64,000 nucleotides of DNA, taken from the NCBI RefSeq assembly GCF_023074175.1, contig NZ_JADPKS010000008.1, forward strand, positions 358,338 through 422,337, written 5' to 3'. Origin of the DNA: Bradyrhizobium sp. 139. GTDB taxonomy: Bacteria; Pseudomonadota; Alphaproteobacteria; Rhizobiales; Xanthobacteraceae. The notes under the pieces were generated by a model. It did no database searches. It worked only from the letters and a program-made list of their open reading frames with translations, and was not told the DNA's origin. The position numbers and the translations under genes are program-made. Below, piece by piece: positions 27,524 through 35,616 of this stretch (the stretch's first letter is position 1; every line of letters begins with the position of its first letter).

Positions 27524-28258
27524 ATGGAGGTTTGGCGCCGTCTACCGGTGGGAGCCTTGCTCGGGCTCTTTACCGGAGGGGCATGGACGTACCTTGTCTA
27601 CATGGATTGGGGCATGCGCCACATGGATGTCGGCATGGACATGTGGATCATGCCTCATATGGTAGACTGGGACGTGACAGATCTCAGCCTCGTGCTGCTG
27701 ATGTGGGCGGTGATGATGGCGGCAATGATGCTGCCATCGGTTCTGCCAGTGATCGTGGTTCTTATCCGTATCGGCGGCTCCGCGCATGCCGCGGGGTTCA
27801 TCGCGGGATATCTCATGGCGTGGGGCGGATTCAGCGTCGGCGCAACTCTCTTGCACCGGGCACTGCTCAAGGCGGCTCTTGTCTCGCCGATGATGGAAAG
27901 CGTTAGCGTGCCTTTAAGTGCCGCTGTGCTGGCCGCCGCTGGCCTTTTCCAATTCACGCCATTGAAGCACGCCTGTCTCACCCGCTGCCGTTCGCCATGG
28001 GGTGCGGTGCTCAATCCGTCGAGCGCTACAATTGCGATGCGTGAGGGCTTGCGCCATGGCGCTTTTTGCGTCGGCTGCTGCTGGGCGTTGATGGCGCTGC
28101 TGTTCGTCGCAGGCGTCATGAATCTGCTTTGGATCGCGGTCATTGCTGCCTACGTCATCGCAGAGAAATGGGCACCGGGCGCGGAATGGTTCAGCCGCGC
28201 GGTTGGTGCATTGTTGTGCTTAGCAGCGGTTGCGGCGTTCGGAGCCAGCGCAAGCTAA
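27524..28258 (+). CDS. DUF2182 integral membrane protein, metal-binding candidate
   Basis: The 244-aa protein has about six or seven membrane helices. The first periplasmic loop is rich in Met, His, Asp and Trp (MDWGMRHMDVGMDMWIMPHM), and later CLTRCRSPWG and HGAFCVGCCWALM hold further Cys/His residues, as in the DUF2182 family of predicted metal-binding membrane proteins. The ATG at 27524 was chosen so that the first helix begins shortly after the start; in-frame ATGs upstream (27467, 27476) overlap the DUF1326 gene. Met/His-rich loops suggest copper, by inference. Confidence 0.85.
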   Translation: MEVWRRLPVGALLGLFTGGAWTYLVYMDWGMRHMDVGMDMWIMPHMVDWDVTDLSLVLLMWAVMMAAMMLPSVLPVIVVLIRIGGSAHAAGFIAGYLMAWGGFSVGATLLHRALLKAALVSPMMESVSVPLSAAVLAAAGLFQFTPLKHACLTRCRSPWGAVLNPSSATIAMREGLRHGAFCVGCCWALMALLFVAGVMNLLWIAVIAAYVIAEKWAPGAEWFSRAVGALLCLAAVAAFGASAS

Positions 28259-28287
28259 AGACGTCTCGGATCCTCGCGACGAGCTGA

Positions 28288-28311
28288 CGAGCTTGCGGTG
28301 CTCGCTTTTTT
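28288..28311 (+). terminator. Likely intrinsic terminator after DUF1326-DUF2182
   Basis: CGAGC (28288-28292), loop TTGCGGT, GCTCG (28300-28304), then C and six T. It lies 30 bp after the DUF2182 stop. The stem is only 5 bp but a longer imperfect pairing with flanking bases is possible. Confidence 0.6.
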
Positions 28312-28530
28312 GGAGGGATCGCGGAGATCGCTGCATCCGAGGGAATAACTCCCTAATATCCTGAGGTCGTCTGTGAGCACTTTCTCAGCAAGGCAGTGTC
28401 GCGTTCACACTGCTGACGTCAGCTTGTGGGCCCTCAGCGGACCATAGTGACGGCCGCCAATAAGGACACCTTATCACCCACCCCCGGACATACCGAACGA
28501 CGCAACAGCTTCAGCCTGTGCTCCTCTTGG

Positions 28531-29259
28531 CTAGTCTAGCCTGGGATGACGATCGTTGGACGACGCAGTCCGCCGGTCGGCCAGCGCAGCCCGTACCGTG
28601 TCTGCCATCGGACTCCAAGCAAACCAACCCGAGAAAGCTCGAACGTCGGCGGGCGTCCCGTCCAGCCGGACCTGCTGCCTATGCAAGGCTTCGGAGAAGC
28701 TTATGCTCCCCAGCCAAACTCTATAAAACGCCACGATGTCCGTCGAGACGATCACATCGATATCGAAGCCGGGGTTCTTGAGACAGACCGAAACGTCCGC
28801 GCGCTCGATCAGAAGCCAATAGGGCTGCCTCGGCCCGCCACCGAAGTCGAACTGGATCACCACGCGGCGTTTCCCTACGGCCTCGAAGCGCACGCGGCGC
28901 CGCATCCACCACAGCAGGACGACGGGATCGAGTTCGTTCGGCCGCGGATCACCGAAGGCCCAGCGCGCGCCCCATCCGCCAAATTGGTCGATAATCGATT
29001 GCAGGTCGCGCCCGGCGCATGTCAGTCGGTATTCAGTCTGCTTGCCCCGTGAGGCACCGCGCCGTTCCAGCACGCCGGCTTGCTGCAACCGCCGCAGCCG
29101 TCCCGCAAGCAGTGTACGGGACATGTGAGGAAGACCGCGCTCAAGTTCGTTGAAGTGATTAACGTCGGCAAGCAGCTCGCGGACGATGAGCACGGTCCAA
29201 CGGTCGGCAAGGATTTCCGCCGCTCGCGCCACGGGACAATATTGGCCGTAACGGTGCAT
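28531..29259 (-). CDS. HxlR-family transcriptional regulator with C-terminal extension
   Basis: The 242-aa protein begins MHRYGQYCPVARAAEILADR and has the HxlR winged helix: DRWTVLIVRELL, NELERGLPHMSRTLLAGRL as recognition helix, and LERRGASRGKQTEYRLT as wing. Cys8 is the conserved redox/ligand-type Cys of the family. Residues 110-240 form an extra domain not found in short HxlR proteins (about 110 aa), probably ligand-binding. A GTG 15 bases upstream is also in frame. It is divergent from the cupin gene with 131 bp between starts, so it probably controls that gene and itself. Confidence 0.86.
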   Translation of the reverse strand: MHRYGQYCPVARAAEILADRWTVLIVRELLADVNHFNELERGLPHMSRTLLAGRLRRLQQAGVLERRGASRGKQTEYRLTCAGRDLQSIIDQFGGWGARWAFGDPRPNELDPVVLLWWMRRRVRFEAVGKRRVVIQFDFGGGPRQPYWLLIERADVSVCLKNPGFDIDVIVSTDIVAFYRVWLGSISFSEALHRQQVRLDGTPADVRAFSGWFAWSPMADTVRAALADRRTASSNDRHPRLD

Positions 29260-29390
29260 GATTGAGCGTATCACGCCGCGCGGGGGTGCGGAAGTAGTCC
29301 GGTCTTCGCACTAGCTTAGGGCCCGGCGAGCGGTTTACGCTGCGGCTTCGATTGCCATGGGCGTCGACTAGCGGCAACAGGAGATTTATC

Positions 29391-29867
29391 ATGCCAAACG
29401 ATAAACCCATCAGACGCGATTTTCTTCTGGCTCTCGCAACGGCACCGTTCGTGACATTGCTTGGACAGGCGGGCGAGGCGCGCGCGCAAGTAGGCGTAAG
29501 CCCAGTCAAAGTCGATACCAACGGCTTGATCGCCAAAATCAAGTTCGAGGCGCCGCTTGAAGGATTCCTTAAGGAGATCAATGGAAAGTACAAGCTCAGA
29601 GTCACCGAGTTGACGCTTGCCCCCGGCGGACATGTGGGCGAGCACAATCACGAGGGCCCCGGCATCCGCCAAGTCACCTCCGGCTATATGACTTACGTCT
29701 TGCCGGATAAGACTGTAGTTTACGGCCCAGGCGATTTCTTCTTTGAATCTGGCGATATAAACCACACCGTTTTCAACAAGACGGATGCACCTATGGTGCA
29801 CGTGCTCTTCGAAATACTGCCGGCTAACCTGAACGGTCCTTCGCTGATTCCGGTCAGGCATCATTAG
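29391..29867 (+). CDS. Tat-exported cupin protein
   Basis: The 158-aa protein starts MPNDKPIRRDFLLALATAPF, a twin-arginine signal (IRRDFLLAL), with a cut after ARA near residue 32. The cupin barrel has the metal motif GGHVGEHNHEGPGIRQVTSG (motif 1: two His and a Glu) and PGDFFFESGDINHTVFN (motif 2: His). Periplasmic single-domain cupins can be sensors, isomerases or dioxygenases; substrate unknown. AGGAG at 29379-29383 supports the start. It faces the HxlR regulator gene. Confidence 0.88.
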   Translation: MPNDKPIRRDFLLALATAPFVTLLGQAGEARAQVGVSPVKVDTNGLIAKIKFEAPLEGFLKEINGKYKLRVTELTLAPGGHVGEHNHEGPGIRQVTSGYMTYVLPDKTVVYGPGDFFFESGDINHTVFNKTDAPMVHVLFEILPANLNGPSLIPVRHH

Positions 29868-30047
29868 AAGGTCGTTCGCCTGTGACGTGGGCTCGCAAAT
29901 GAGCTTGGTCCTGCGAGCGGGACTGTCCATTTTATCCTTGGACGGAACATCCGGACCGCTGTCAACGTGGCGTCGGAAGCCGGCAGCTCGGCAAGCTTCC
30001 CACCGCCGTCTCGCGTATCGGTCGTTGTTGCGCCTGCGCAAAAGGAT

Positions 30048-30162
30048 GACCGCTTATGGCCCATCGCTACCGTTGAGGCAATGCGGCTACATGTCGGTTC
30101 AGAGGGGTAGACCGGAAGTTTGCGGTGGAGCGCTAGACCGACGCTTTTGACCCACAGCCGAC
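30048..30162. repeat. Dispersed repeat family B, copy 3
   Basis: Left block GACCGCTTATGGCCCATCGC and right block CGACGCTTTTGACCCACAGC then CGAC. This is the longest copy, with about 75 bp between blocks. Confidence 0.6.
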
Positions 30163-30438
30163 ACCGCGTTGGTTGGAACGTGGGGCATCCTCTGCGGATG
30201 CGATCGCTGGGCGCACAATGTTGCTGCGCCTACTTGGCTTGCACCAAGATCGAACCATCACCAAGCCTAAACGCGTCCGCCGCCAAAATCGTCATAATCC
30301 GAAATAAACTTACGCTGGCGGCTTCAAAATAGGTCAGCACTACACTCAGTAGTTCTCCGAGATAGCGCATCAAGCTCGGCCCCGTATGATGTGGATGCCG
30401 GGGCTGGTATTTCATCCCGAACAAGATTGCGGCCGGCA

Positions 30439-30464
30439 GGGGTCGCCGAAAGGCGGCCCCTTTT
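30439..30464 (+). terminator. Intrinsic terminator with no gene upstream
   Basis: GGGGTCGCC, GAAA tetraloop, GGCGGCCCC, then TTTT: a 9-bp stem with one G-T pair. The nearest upstream plus-strand gene (cupin) ended 570 bp earlier, so it probably ends a short RNA starting around 30300-30350. Confidence 0.7.
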
Positions 30465-30604
30465 GATTCAGATGAAAAAAACCACCCGGCGCGGCTGAGG
30501 TCGCAGCGGGAAGTGAGCCTTGGCTAAGATCATTCTGGACAGCTCTCGGATGCGGCGTAAGTCAGTATGATACTTTAAGTTTGTTGCGTTGGGGCAGGTG
30601 TGCT

Positions 30605-31006
30605 GTGAGTTTGGCAGTGTCGATCCTCAAGATTTTGGATGGCCAGCCCGACGGTCGAGCCAGCCTCGATGCCGTCAAGCAGTATCTGGCCGTCTACTAT
30701 TCGAGCGGCCCGGAGTGGTCGCAGCGGATGAAGGCTCTGGCAGAGCGGGCACCATCAACCATCAACATTTTCGTCCAGAAGCTGGTCACGCGAGAGCCAG
30801 GCGCGTGGCGTATCACGGAGGCGGGCAGAACCTTCCTGGTCGCCTTGGAGCGTCCGACGGCAGCCGTTCCGGAGCGCACGCTTGATGATCTCATAGATCG
30901 ACCGCTGGCGAGGGAGTTCCCACCCCGGCCCAACTTCCGTATCGATGATCGCACGGGGCGTCGCGGGAAAAGGCGACGGACTGCGCGCGAGCGCCGCTCG
31001 GCATAG
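30605..31006 (+). CDS. Conserved winged-helix-like protein of unknown function (133 aa)
   Basis: From a GTG at 30605 the protein reads VSLAVSILKILDGQPDGRAS followed by LDAVKQYLAVYYSSGPEWSQ and REPGAWRITEAGRTFLVALE, a layout like a small winged-helix domain (helices, then W-x-ITEAGR-x-FL wing). A basic tail (RRGKRRRTARERRSA) could bind nucleic acid. GGGGCAGG at 30591-30598 is well placed for the GTG. I recall similar short proteins as common paralogues in Bradyrhizobium with no assigned role. Confidence 0.7.
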   Translation: MSLAVSILKILDGQPDGRASLDAVKQYLAVYYSSGPEWSQRMKALAERAPSTINIFVQKLVTREPGAWRITEAGRTFLVALERPTAAVPERTLDDLIDRPLAREFPPRPNFRIDDRTGRRGKRRRTARERRSA

Positions 31007-31082
31007 GGGCGGGGCGATGAAGAGCGAAACTGGTGATCGAAGACCTTTGGAAAGGCGAGCTACGCACGTCACCGAAGTCTGA

Positions 31083-31144
31083 GCTTGGCCCATAGCGACC
31101 TGCAGTGCGCATCCGGTCGAGGACCGCTTGTGACCCACAGCCGA
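31083..31144. repeat. Dispersed repeat family B, copy 4
   Basis: Left block GCTTGGCCCATAGCGACC and right block GGACCGCTTGTGACCCACAG then CCGAC. This is a compact copy: only about 20 bp separate the blocks. Confidence 0.6.
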
Positions 31145-31227
31145 CTTCGGCAAGTCCGCTCAGCCTACCGGTGAAAAGATCGGTGCTCGGCGCGACGATC
31201 ACCTAGTCACGTAAGGAATTGATCGGG

Positions 31228-31839
31228 TCATCCGCTGGCCAGAATAATGTCGAAATGCGCCGCGAGTGCGCAGCCTTCAAGACGCGAAGCCGGCTCCTGC
31301 AAGGTGATGATCAGCCGTTCCGGATGCGGGGCCGCATTGAGCCAACGGTCTGTCAGATTTTCGGCTTCGCCTGCGAAATAGAGCTGGGTTACCAGACGAT
31401 CGAACCGGCCCTCAACCGACATGTGAATGTGCGGCGGCCTGATGTCACCTTCTGGCGTCGGATAGGCACCGGGCTTGATGGTACGAAAACTGTAGCGGCC
31501 CGACGTATCCGTCGTGAGGCGCGCAAAGCCTTTGAAATTGGGATCGAGCGGCGCCCGGTTGGTGTCACTCGGGTGCCGATATTTGCCCGCAGCGTTGGCC
31601 TGCCAGATATCGATACGCGCTTGCGGCACCGGGGCCCCCGAACTGGCGAGCACGCGACCACTGACATAGATGAGCTGGCCCTGTGCCTCGGCGGTGCTGC
31701 CGCTTGGGCGCGCAAGATCGGAGGCTAAATCGGGGCACTCCGTGATGGGATAGAACGGGCCGACGATCTGCGGCGGCGTGATCGCAAATGCTCGAGCTTC
31801 AGCGGGCCCCGTCCGGGCTTTGGACCATTGATGATTCAT
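31228..31839 (-). CDS. Intradiol ring-cleavage dioxygenase (protocatechuate 3,4-dioxygenase-like)
   Basis: The 203-aa protein has the intradiol fold: GPFYPITE at the start, VSGRVLASSGAPVPQARIDI, then the Fe(III) ligands Tyr in GKYRHPSD, Tyr in KPGAYPTPEG and the His pair in RPPHIHMSV. This is the PcaH-type layout, but shorter than PcaH (about 235-240 aa) and with no PcaG partner, so it could be a homomeric catechol-type dioxygenase with unknown substrate. Its ATG overlaps the stop of the Bug-type binding protein gene (ATGA), so uptake and cleavage are linked. Confidence 0.88.
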   Translation of the reverse strand: MNHQWSKARTGPAEARAFAITPPQIVGPFYPITECPDLASDLARPSGSTAEAQGQLIYVSGRVLASSGAPVPQARIDIWQANAAGKYRHPSDTNRAPLDPNFKGFARLTTDTSGRYSFRTIKPGAYPTPEGDIRPPHIHMSVEGRFDRLVTQLYFAGEAENLTDRWLNAAPHPERLIITLQEPASRLEGCALAAHFDIILASG

Positions 31840-32819
31840 TGGGGCAGCTTAATATCCGCGTCCTTGATGATCTTGGCCCAATGGGCAACATCAGTCCGAA
31901 TTCCATCGCCGAATTCGGCGGCCGTGCCGCCCACCGGTACGGCTCCGATCTTTTCCAGCGAAATCTGGATTTTCGGTTCAGCGAGAACCCTGTTGATGGC
32001 TTTGTTGAGCTTCGACGTGATCTCCGCAGGCGTCCCATGCTTGGCCGCAAAGCCGATCCAGTCGGCGGTGACGAGACCCGGAAAACCTTCCTCGACCACC
32101 GATGGAACATTCTTAAGGGCAGCGATCCGGGTGGGGGCCGTCACGGCCAGAGCGTGCAACTTGCCAGTGGAGATGAGGTCAATGACCGGAAGCGTGGTGA
32201 CAAACATATATTGAACGTTGCCGCTGATCAGATCGCCGATCGCCTGAGGAAACTGCTGATAAGGCACGTGCGTGACGCACACCCCAGCCTGGAGGGCGAA
32301 CATCTCGCCGATCAGGTGTGAGGGCGTTCCGAATCCTGCCGAGGAGAAATTGAGCTTTCCCGGCTTATTCTTGAGCAACGCGACCAGCTCGGCGAGCGAA
32401 TTCACCTGCAGGGAGGGCGTCGTAACCAGGACGGTATAGGACCTCGATATCTTGACGACCGGATCAAAATCGACGTCAGGCCGTATCTCCGCTTTGGGAA
32501 GCAGGGACGGAGTGACCGTCATCGGGAGGCTCATGGTCAGCAGCGTATATCCGTCCGCCTCATGGCCGCCCACGTCGTTCATGGCGATGGTCTGCAATGC
32601 GCCCGGGCGATCTTCCACGATGAGCCGCCAGCCTTCATTGATGGCAAGTTCGTCGGCGACCAAACGGCTGATGATGTCAGGCGGTGTGCCGGCACCGGTT
32701 GGGACCACAATTCGAATTACCTTCGAGGGATAAGGTTGCGCGGCGGCGCGGCCGGGTAACAATAATCCTGCGAGGCTTCCCAGCAGAAACGTCCGACGCG
32801 GCAGATCATTGTTCGACAT
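31836..32819 (-). CDS. Bug-family periplasmic solute-binding protein (TctC-like)
   Basis: The 327-aa protein begins MSNNDLPRRTFLLGSLAGLL, a Tat-type signal (PRRTFLLG), with a cut after AAA-Q. The mature part shows TTT-receptor features: IRIVVPTGAGTPPDIISRLV, LNFSSAGFGTPSHLIGEMF and HVPYQQFPQAIGDLISGNVQ. Bug proteins bind carboxylates or aromatics in the periplasm. No TctA/TctB membrane genes are near, which is common for orphan Bug receptors. It is the first gene of a two-gene operon with the dioxygenase and is divergent from a LysR regulator. Confidence 0.92.
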   Translation of the reverse strand: MSNNDLPRRTFLLGSLAGLLLPGRAAAQPYPSKVIRIVVPTGAGTPPDIISRLVADELAINEGWRLIVEDRPGALQTIAMNDVGGHEADGYTLLTMSLPMTVTPSLLPKAEIRPDVDFDPVVKISRSYTVLVTTPSLQVNSLAELVALLKNKPGKLNFSSAGFGTPSHLIGEMFALQAGVCVTHVPYQQFPQAIGDLISGNVQYMFVTTLPVIDLISTGKLHALAVTAPTRIAALKNVPSVVEEGFPGLVTADWIGFAAKHGTPAEITSKLNKAINRVLAEPKIQISLEKIGAVPVGGTAAEFGDGIRTDVAHWAKIIKDADIKLPQ

Positions 32820-32935
32820 GAGCCTGCTCCAAAGCTTGGCGGTGGAGGTCAAAGTCAATTGCAGCTTGTCCGGTGCGCCTATATAAGAAAAGTTCTGTTT
32901 TTCGATCGTTCTATTCCATTTCGGAAAGGGACGGC

Positions 32936-33886
32936 ATGCTCGACGCGTCCCAGATCAGTCGGCGGATCAAGCTGCGGCAGCTGAATGTCTTCATCGCCGT
33001 CGTGGAATACGGCAGCATGGCCAAGGCGGCCGAGCATCTCGCCATTTCACAGCCTGTTATCTCCAAGATGATCGCAAGCCTGGAGCAGACCCTCGGCCTT
33101 CAGCTGCTTGAGCGCAGTCGCGCCGGCATCGAGCCCACCCTCTACGGCAAGGCTCTGCTCAAGCGCAGCATTGCTCTCTGCAACGATTTGCGCAGCAGTG
33201 TGGTCGAGCTGCAATCGCTGGCTGATCCCACGATGGGTGAATTGCGCATCGGCAGTACGGAACCGGTGATGGCGGGTCTCCTGCCGACCATTATCAACCG
33301 GCTTTCCCAGCAATATCCACGCCTCGCGGTTCGTATTATCGAGGGCGAGCCGCCGGAGTTGCTGGACCGCCACCTGCGCAACCACGACATCGACCTCATG
33401 ATCGGACGTGTGCCCACTCCGACACCAGCCGCCGATACTGATGTGGAGGTGCTGCTGCATGAAAGCGGCGTTGTCGTCGCCGGCCTGAATAATTTATGGG
33501 CGCGGCGGCGTAAAATCCGCCTCGCTGAACTGATCAACGAGCGTTGGTGCCTGCCGCCCCGCGAGAGCTTTCCGGGCGGCTGGATTGCGGCGGCATTTCA
33601 TGCTTCGGGCCTCGAAGTGCCACGCGCGAGTGTGACCGTGTACTCGATCCTGATGCAGACGGCCTTGCTTACATCGGAGCGCTTCCTGAGCTTCCTTCCG
33701 GCCAGCATGCTGCATTTCAGCGCCAAACGGCTGTCACTGAAGGTTCTGCCCGTCGAAATGCCAGCTCGGATGTGGCCGATCGGAATCATTACGATCAAGG
33801 GCCGAACGCCCAATCCGGCGCAGCGCCTCTTCGTTGAATGTACGCGCGAGATCGCGACGCCACTGGCGCGCAAGCGAACTCCCTAG
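32936..33886 (+). CDS. LysR-family transcriptional regulator
   Basis: The 316-aa protein starts MLDASQISRRIKLRQLNVFI. The HTH is GSMAKAAEHLAISQPVISKM with the usual linker helix after it, and an effector-binding domain follows (LRIGSTEPVMAGLLPTII). GAAAGGG 6-12 bases before the ATG at 32936 supports this start over the upstream in-frame ATG. The GbpR/CbbR-like group with IKLRQLNVF often responds to aromatic intermediates. It is divergent from the Bug-dioxygenase operon with 116 bp between, so it likely controls that operon. Confidence 0.93.
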   Translation: MLDASQISRRIKLRQLNVFIAVVEYGSMAKAAEHLAISQPVISKMIASLEQTLGLQLLERSRAGIEPTLYGKALLKRSIALCNDLRSSVVELQSLADPTMGELRIGSTEPVMAGLLPTIINRLSQQYPRLAVRIIEGEPPELLDRHLRNHDIDLMIGRVPTPTPAADTDVEVLLHESGVVVAGLNNLWARRRKIRLAELINERWCLPPRESFPGGWIAAAFHASGLEVPRASVTVYSILMQTALLTSERFLSFLPASMLHFSAKRLSLKVLPVEMPARMWPIGIITIKGRTPNPAQRLFVECTREIATPLARKRTP

Positions 33887-34052
33887 CTGGAAAATCCAAC
33901 CGAGGAAAATGCGCCATCGACTGTTTCCGGAGGTTCCTGGGTATGTTGCTTTCAGCCCTCTTGCCTCCGTTTTTGTCACACCTCGCTGCTTTCCATACTC
34001 TGGCGTAACAGAGAGCGTTATCAATCGACAACAGTTAGGAAATGGAGGGAAC

Positions 34053-34487
34053 ATGGCACCGAAGTTAGCGACCATTCTTGTTTGCTTGGTGCTTGCCATT
34101 CCGCGCAACTCGATTGCGGGAGACACGCTCAGTGATGCTGCCATGGACAAGATGCACAAGCATTTTTCAGAAGCTTACAATCGCGGCGATCTGGATGCTA
34201 TGGCCGCGACATTTGCAGAAAACGCTGTGCGGGTAACGCCCAGCGGCATCTTCCAGGGGCGGGACGCCATTCGCCGGAGTTTCAGCGACGCCCTCAAGCT
34301 CGGACTGCATGATTATTCGGTTCAAAGAACCATCTCTCGTCCCGAGGGCACCTTAGTTTTCAACGCGGGAACATGGCAGGCCAAGGTAGGTGATCGTTCT
34401 TTTCACGGTTATTACTCATCCATCCTTACTAGCGAAGGTGGACAGCCGAAGATAATCGAAGAAACGGTTGCAGTTGCCGCCCCCTGA
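34053..34487 (+). CDS. Secreted NTF2/SnoaL-like protein (DUF4440 type)
   Basis: The 144-aa protein has a signal peptide (MAPKLATILVCLVLAIPRNS, cut near IAG-D). The mature domain resembles the DUF4440/SnoaL cone fold: MHKHFSEAYNRGDLDAMAAT, FAENAVRVTPSGIFQGRDAI, FHGYYSSIL. Such proteins bind small ligands in a pocket; many have no known enzyme activity. The start is supported by GGAGG at 34044-34048. The gene stands alone after the LysR gene. Confidence 0.82.
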   Translation: MAPKLATILVCLVLAIPRNSIAGDTLSDAAMDKMHKHFSEAYNRGDLDAMAATFAENAVRVTPSGIFQGRDAIRRSFSDALKLGLHDYSVQRTISRPEGTLVFNAGTWQAKVGDRSFHGYYSSILTSEGGQPKIIEETVAVAAP

Positions 34488-34526
34488 TCGTCTCGGGTTG
34501 TTTCGCAAAGAAGCGGGGCTACAGCT

Positions 34527-34597
34527 TTCCGCTTGGGGTCCGTAGCGGAGTCGTCACCGCGACGCCCACTGAGGACCGCTTCTGACCCGAAGCAGAC
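34527..34597. repeat. Dispersed repeat family B, copy 5
   Basis: Left block TTCCGCTTGGGGTCCGTAGC and right block GAGGACCGCTTCTGACCCGA then AGCAGAC. It is the most diverged in its left block. It lies between the NTF2-like gene and the metal island. Confidence 0.55.
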
Positions 34598-34641
34598 CCT
34601 TTCTTGAGGCAAGGTCGTGCTCATGGACCGCACGGCGGCGC

Positions 34642-34667
34642 CCTGCTGACAGAGTCCTGTCAGCAGG
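34642..34667 (-). terminator. Perfect 11-bp hairpin after the DUF1259 gene
   Basis: CCTGCTGACAG and CTGTCAGCAGG are exact reverse complements around the loop AGTC. The hairpin lies 12 bp beyond the DUF1259 stop, where a terminator for the minus-strand operon is expected. There is no T-run, so it may be a Rho-assisted or RNA-stabilising hairpin. Confidence 0.55.
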
Positions 34668-34679
34668 ACGGCATCCGCG

Positions 34680-35567
34680 TCAGCCTTTCGTACTCGCCGT
34701 CTTGTCGAGCGCCGCACGCAGGCCGGTGGCAAGCTTGATTGCGTCGTCGTTGGCCCAGAAGTGCATGAAGAAGAGGCGCGGCTGTTCATCCAGCATGTGG
34801 CTGTGCAGCGCCGTCACCTCGATGCCGTGCGTCCGCAGCACCTTGATCACGGGGTTCACCTCGCCGCTGGTCATTACGAAATCGCCGGTGATGGCCGCCT
34901 TGCCGCCGCCGGTCGGTTGAAAGTTGATGGCGGTTGCGACGCCCAGCGGACCGACGGGGCTCAACTGCATCCCTTCTTCGGTCACCGGATCGCGGCGGGG
35001 AACGTTGAACTGATAGACGCCGCCGTTGGCCTGCCCCTTGACGCCGATGATCCGATCGAGTTGCGCGGTGTCGAGATCGACGGCAGGCGGAGGGGCCGCT
35101 GCAGGAACTGCAGACAGCGGCGTCTTGCTCTCGGCAAGCGCGTCCCGGATCGCCGTCGCGATCTTGATCGGATCGCCGTGCCCGGCAACATGCATGTAGA
35201 ACGTCGCCGGGCTGGCGCCGAGCAGATGATTGTGGACGGCGGTGATCTCGAGCCCGCTCCCGATCATCTTCAGCATCACCGGGTTGATTTCCGGCTCCAG
35301 CAGCACCAGGTCGCCCATCGCCATGACGCCGCCATGCGCGGGCTTGAACGCGACCCAGCCGCCAAGCGCGAGCGCCGGCTTGATGGTCACGCCGTCACGC
35401 GTCACCGTCAGGTCGGTGCGCGGAAAGCCGTAGCGATGGACATCGCCCGTGACGGCCGCCTTTCGGCCCAGTGTCTCGTCGACCTTCTGCCAATCGGCAT
35501 CTTGCGCGTGAGCGGTCGCGAATAAGCAGGCGCCGATGCCGATCAGCACCGAGATTGTCTTTCGCAT
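34680..35567 (-). CDS. DUF1259 protein (LppY/LpqO family), duplicated domain
   Basis: The 295-aa secreted protein has a signal peptide (MRKTISVLIGIGACLFATAH, cut after AHA). It is built from two similar ~130-aa halves: the first has EINPVMLKMIGSGLEITAVH and LLGASPATFYMHVAGHGDP, the second has EVNPVIKVLRTHGIEVTALH and MLDEQPRLFFMHFWANDD. Each half keeps a His-x-His plus Met-His pattern that could bind metal. DUF1259 proteins are often near copper or peroxide stress genes. It is the last gene of the leftward metal island. Confidence 0.88.
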   Translation of the reverse strand: MRKTISVLIGIGACLFATAHAQDADWQKVDETLGRKAAVTGDVHRYGFPRTDLTVTRDGVTIKPALALGGWVAFKPAHGGVMAMGDLVLLEPEINPVMLKMIGSGLEITAVHNHLLGASPATFYMHVAGHGDPIKIATAIRDALAESKTPLSAVPAAAPPPAVDLDTAQLDRIIGVKGQANGGVYQFNVPRRDPVTEEGMQLSPVGPLGVATAINFQPTGGGKAAITGDFVMTSGEVNPVIKVLRTHGIEVTALHSHMLDEQPRLFFMHFWANDDAIKLATGLRAALDKTASTKG

Positions 35568-35616
35568 GGATCTGCTCCCTTGAGCTTGAGTTCCGGGCTG
35601 TCCAGCCGTCAGGGTC

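Larger units (their letters stand above)
29868..30604. other. 737-bp gene-poor region with repeat copy and terminator
   Basis: No convincing coding frame. It holds dispersed repeat copy 3 (30048-30162) and, near the right end, two hairpins in series: GCCCCG (30379) pairing with CGGGGC about 20 bases on, then the terminator at 30439-30464. The right part could encode a small RNA, as no open gene runs into the terminator. Confidence 0.55.
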
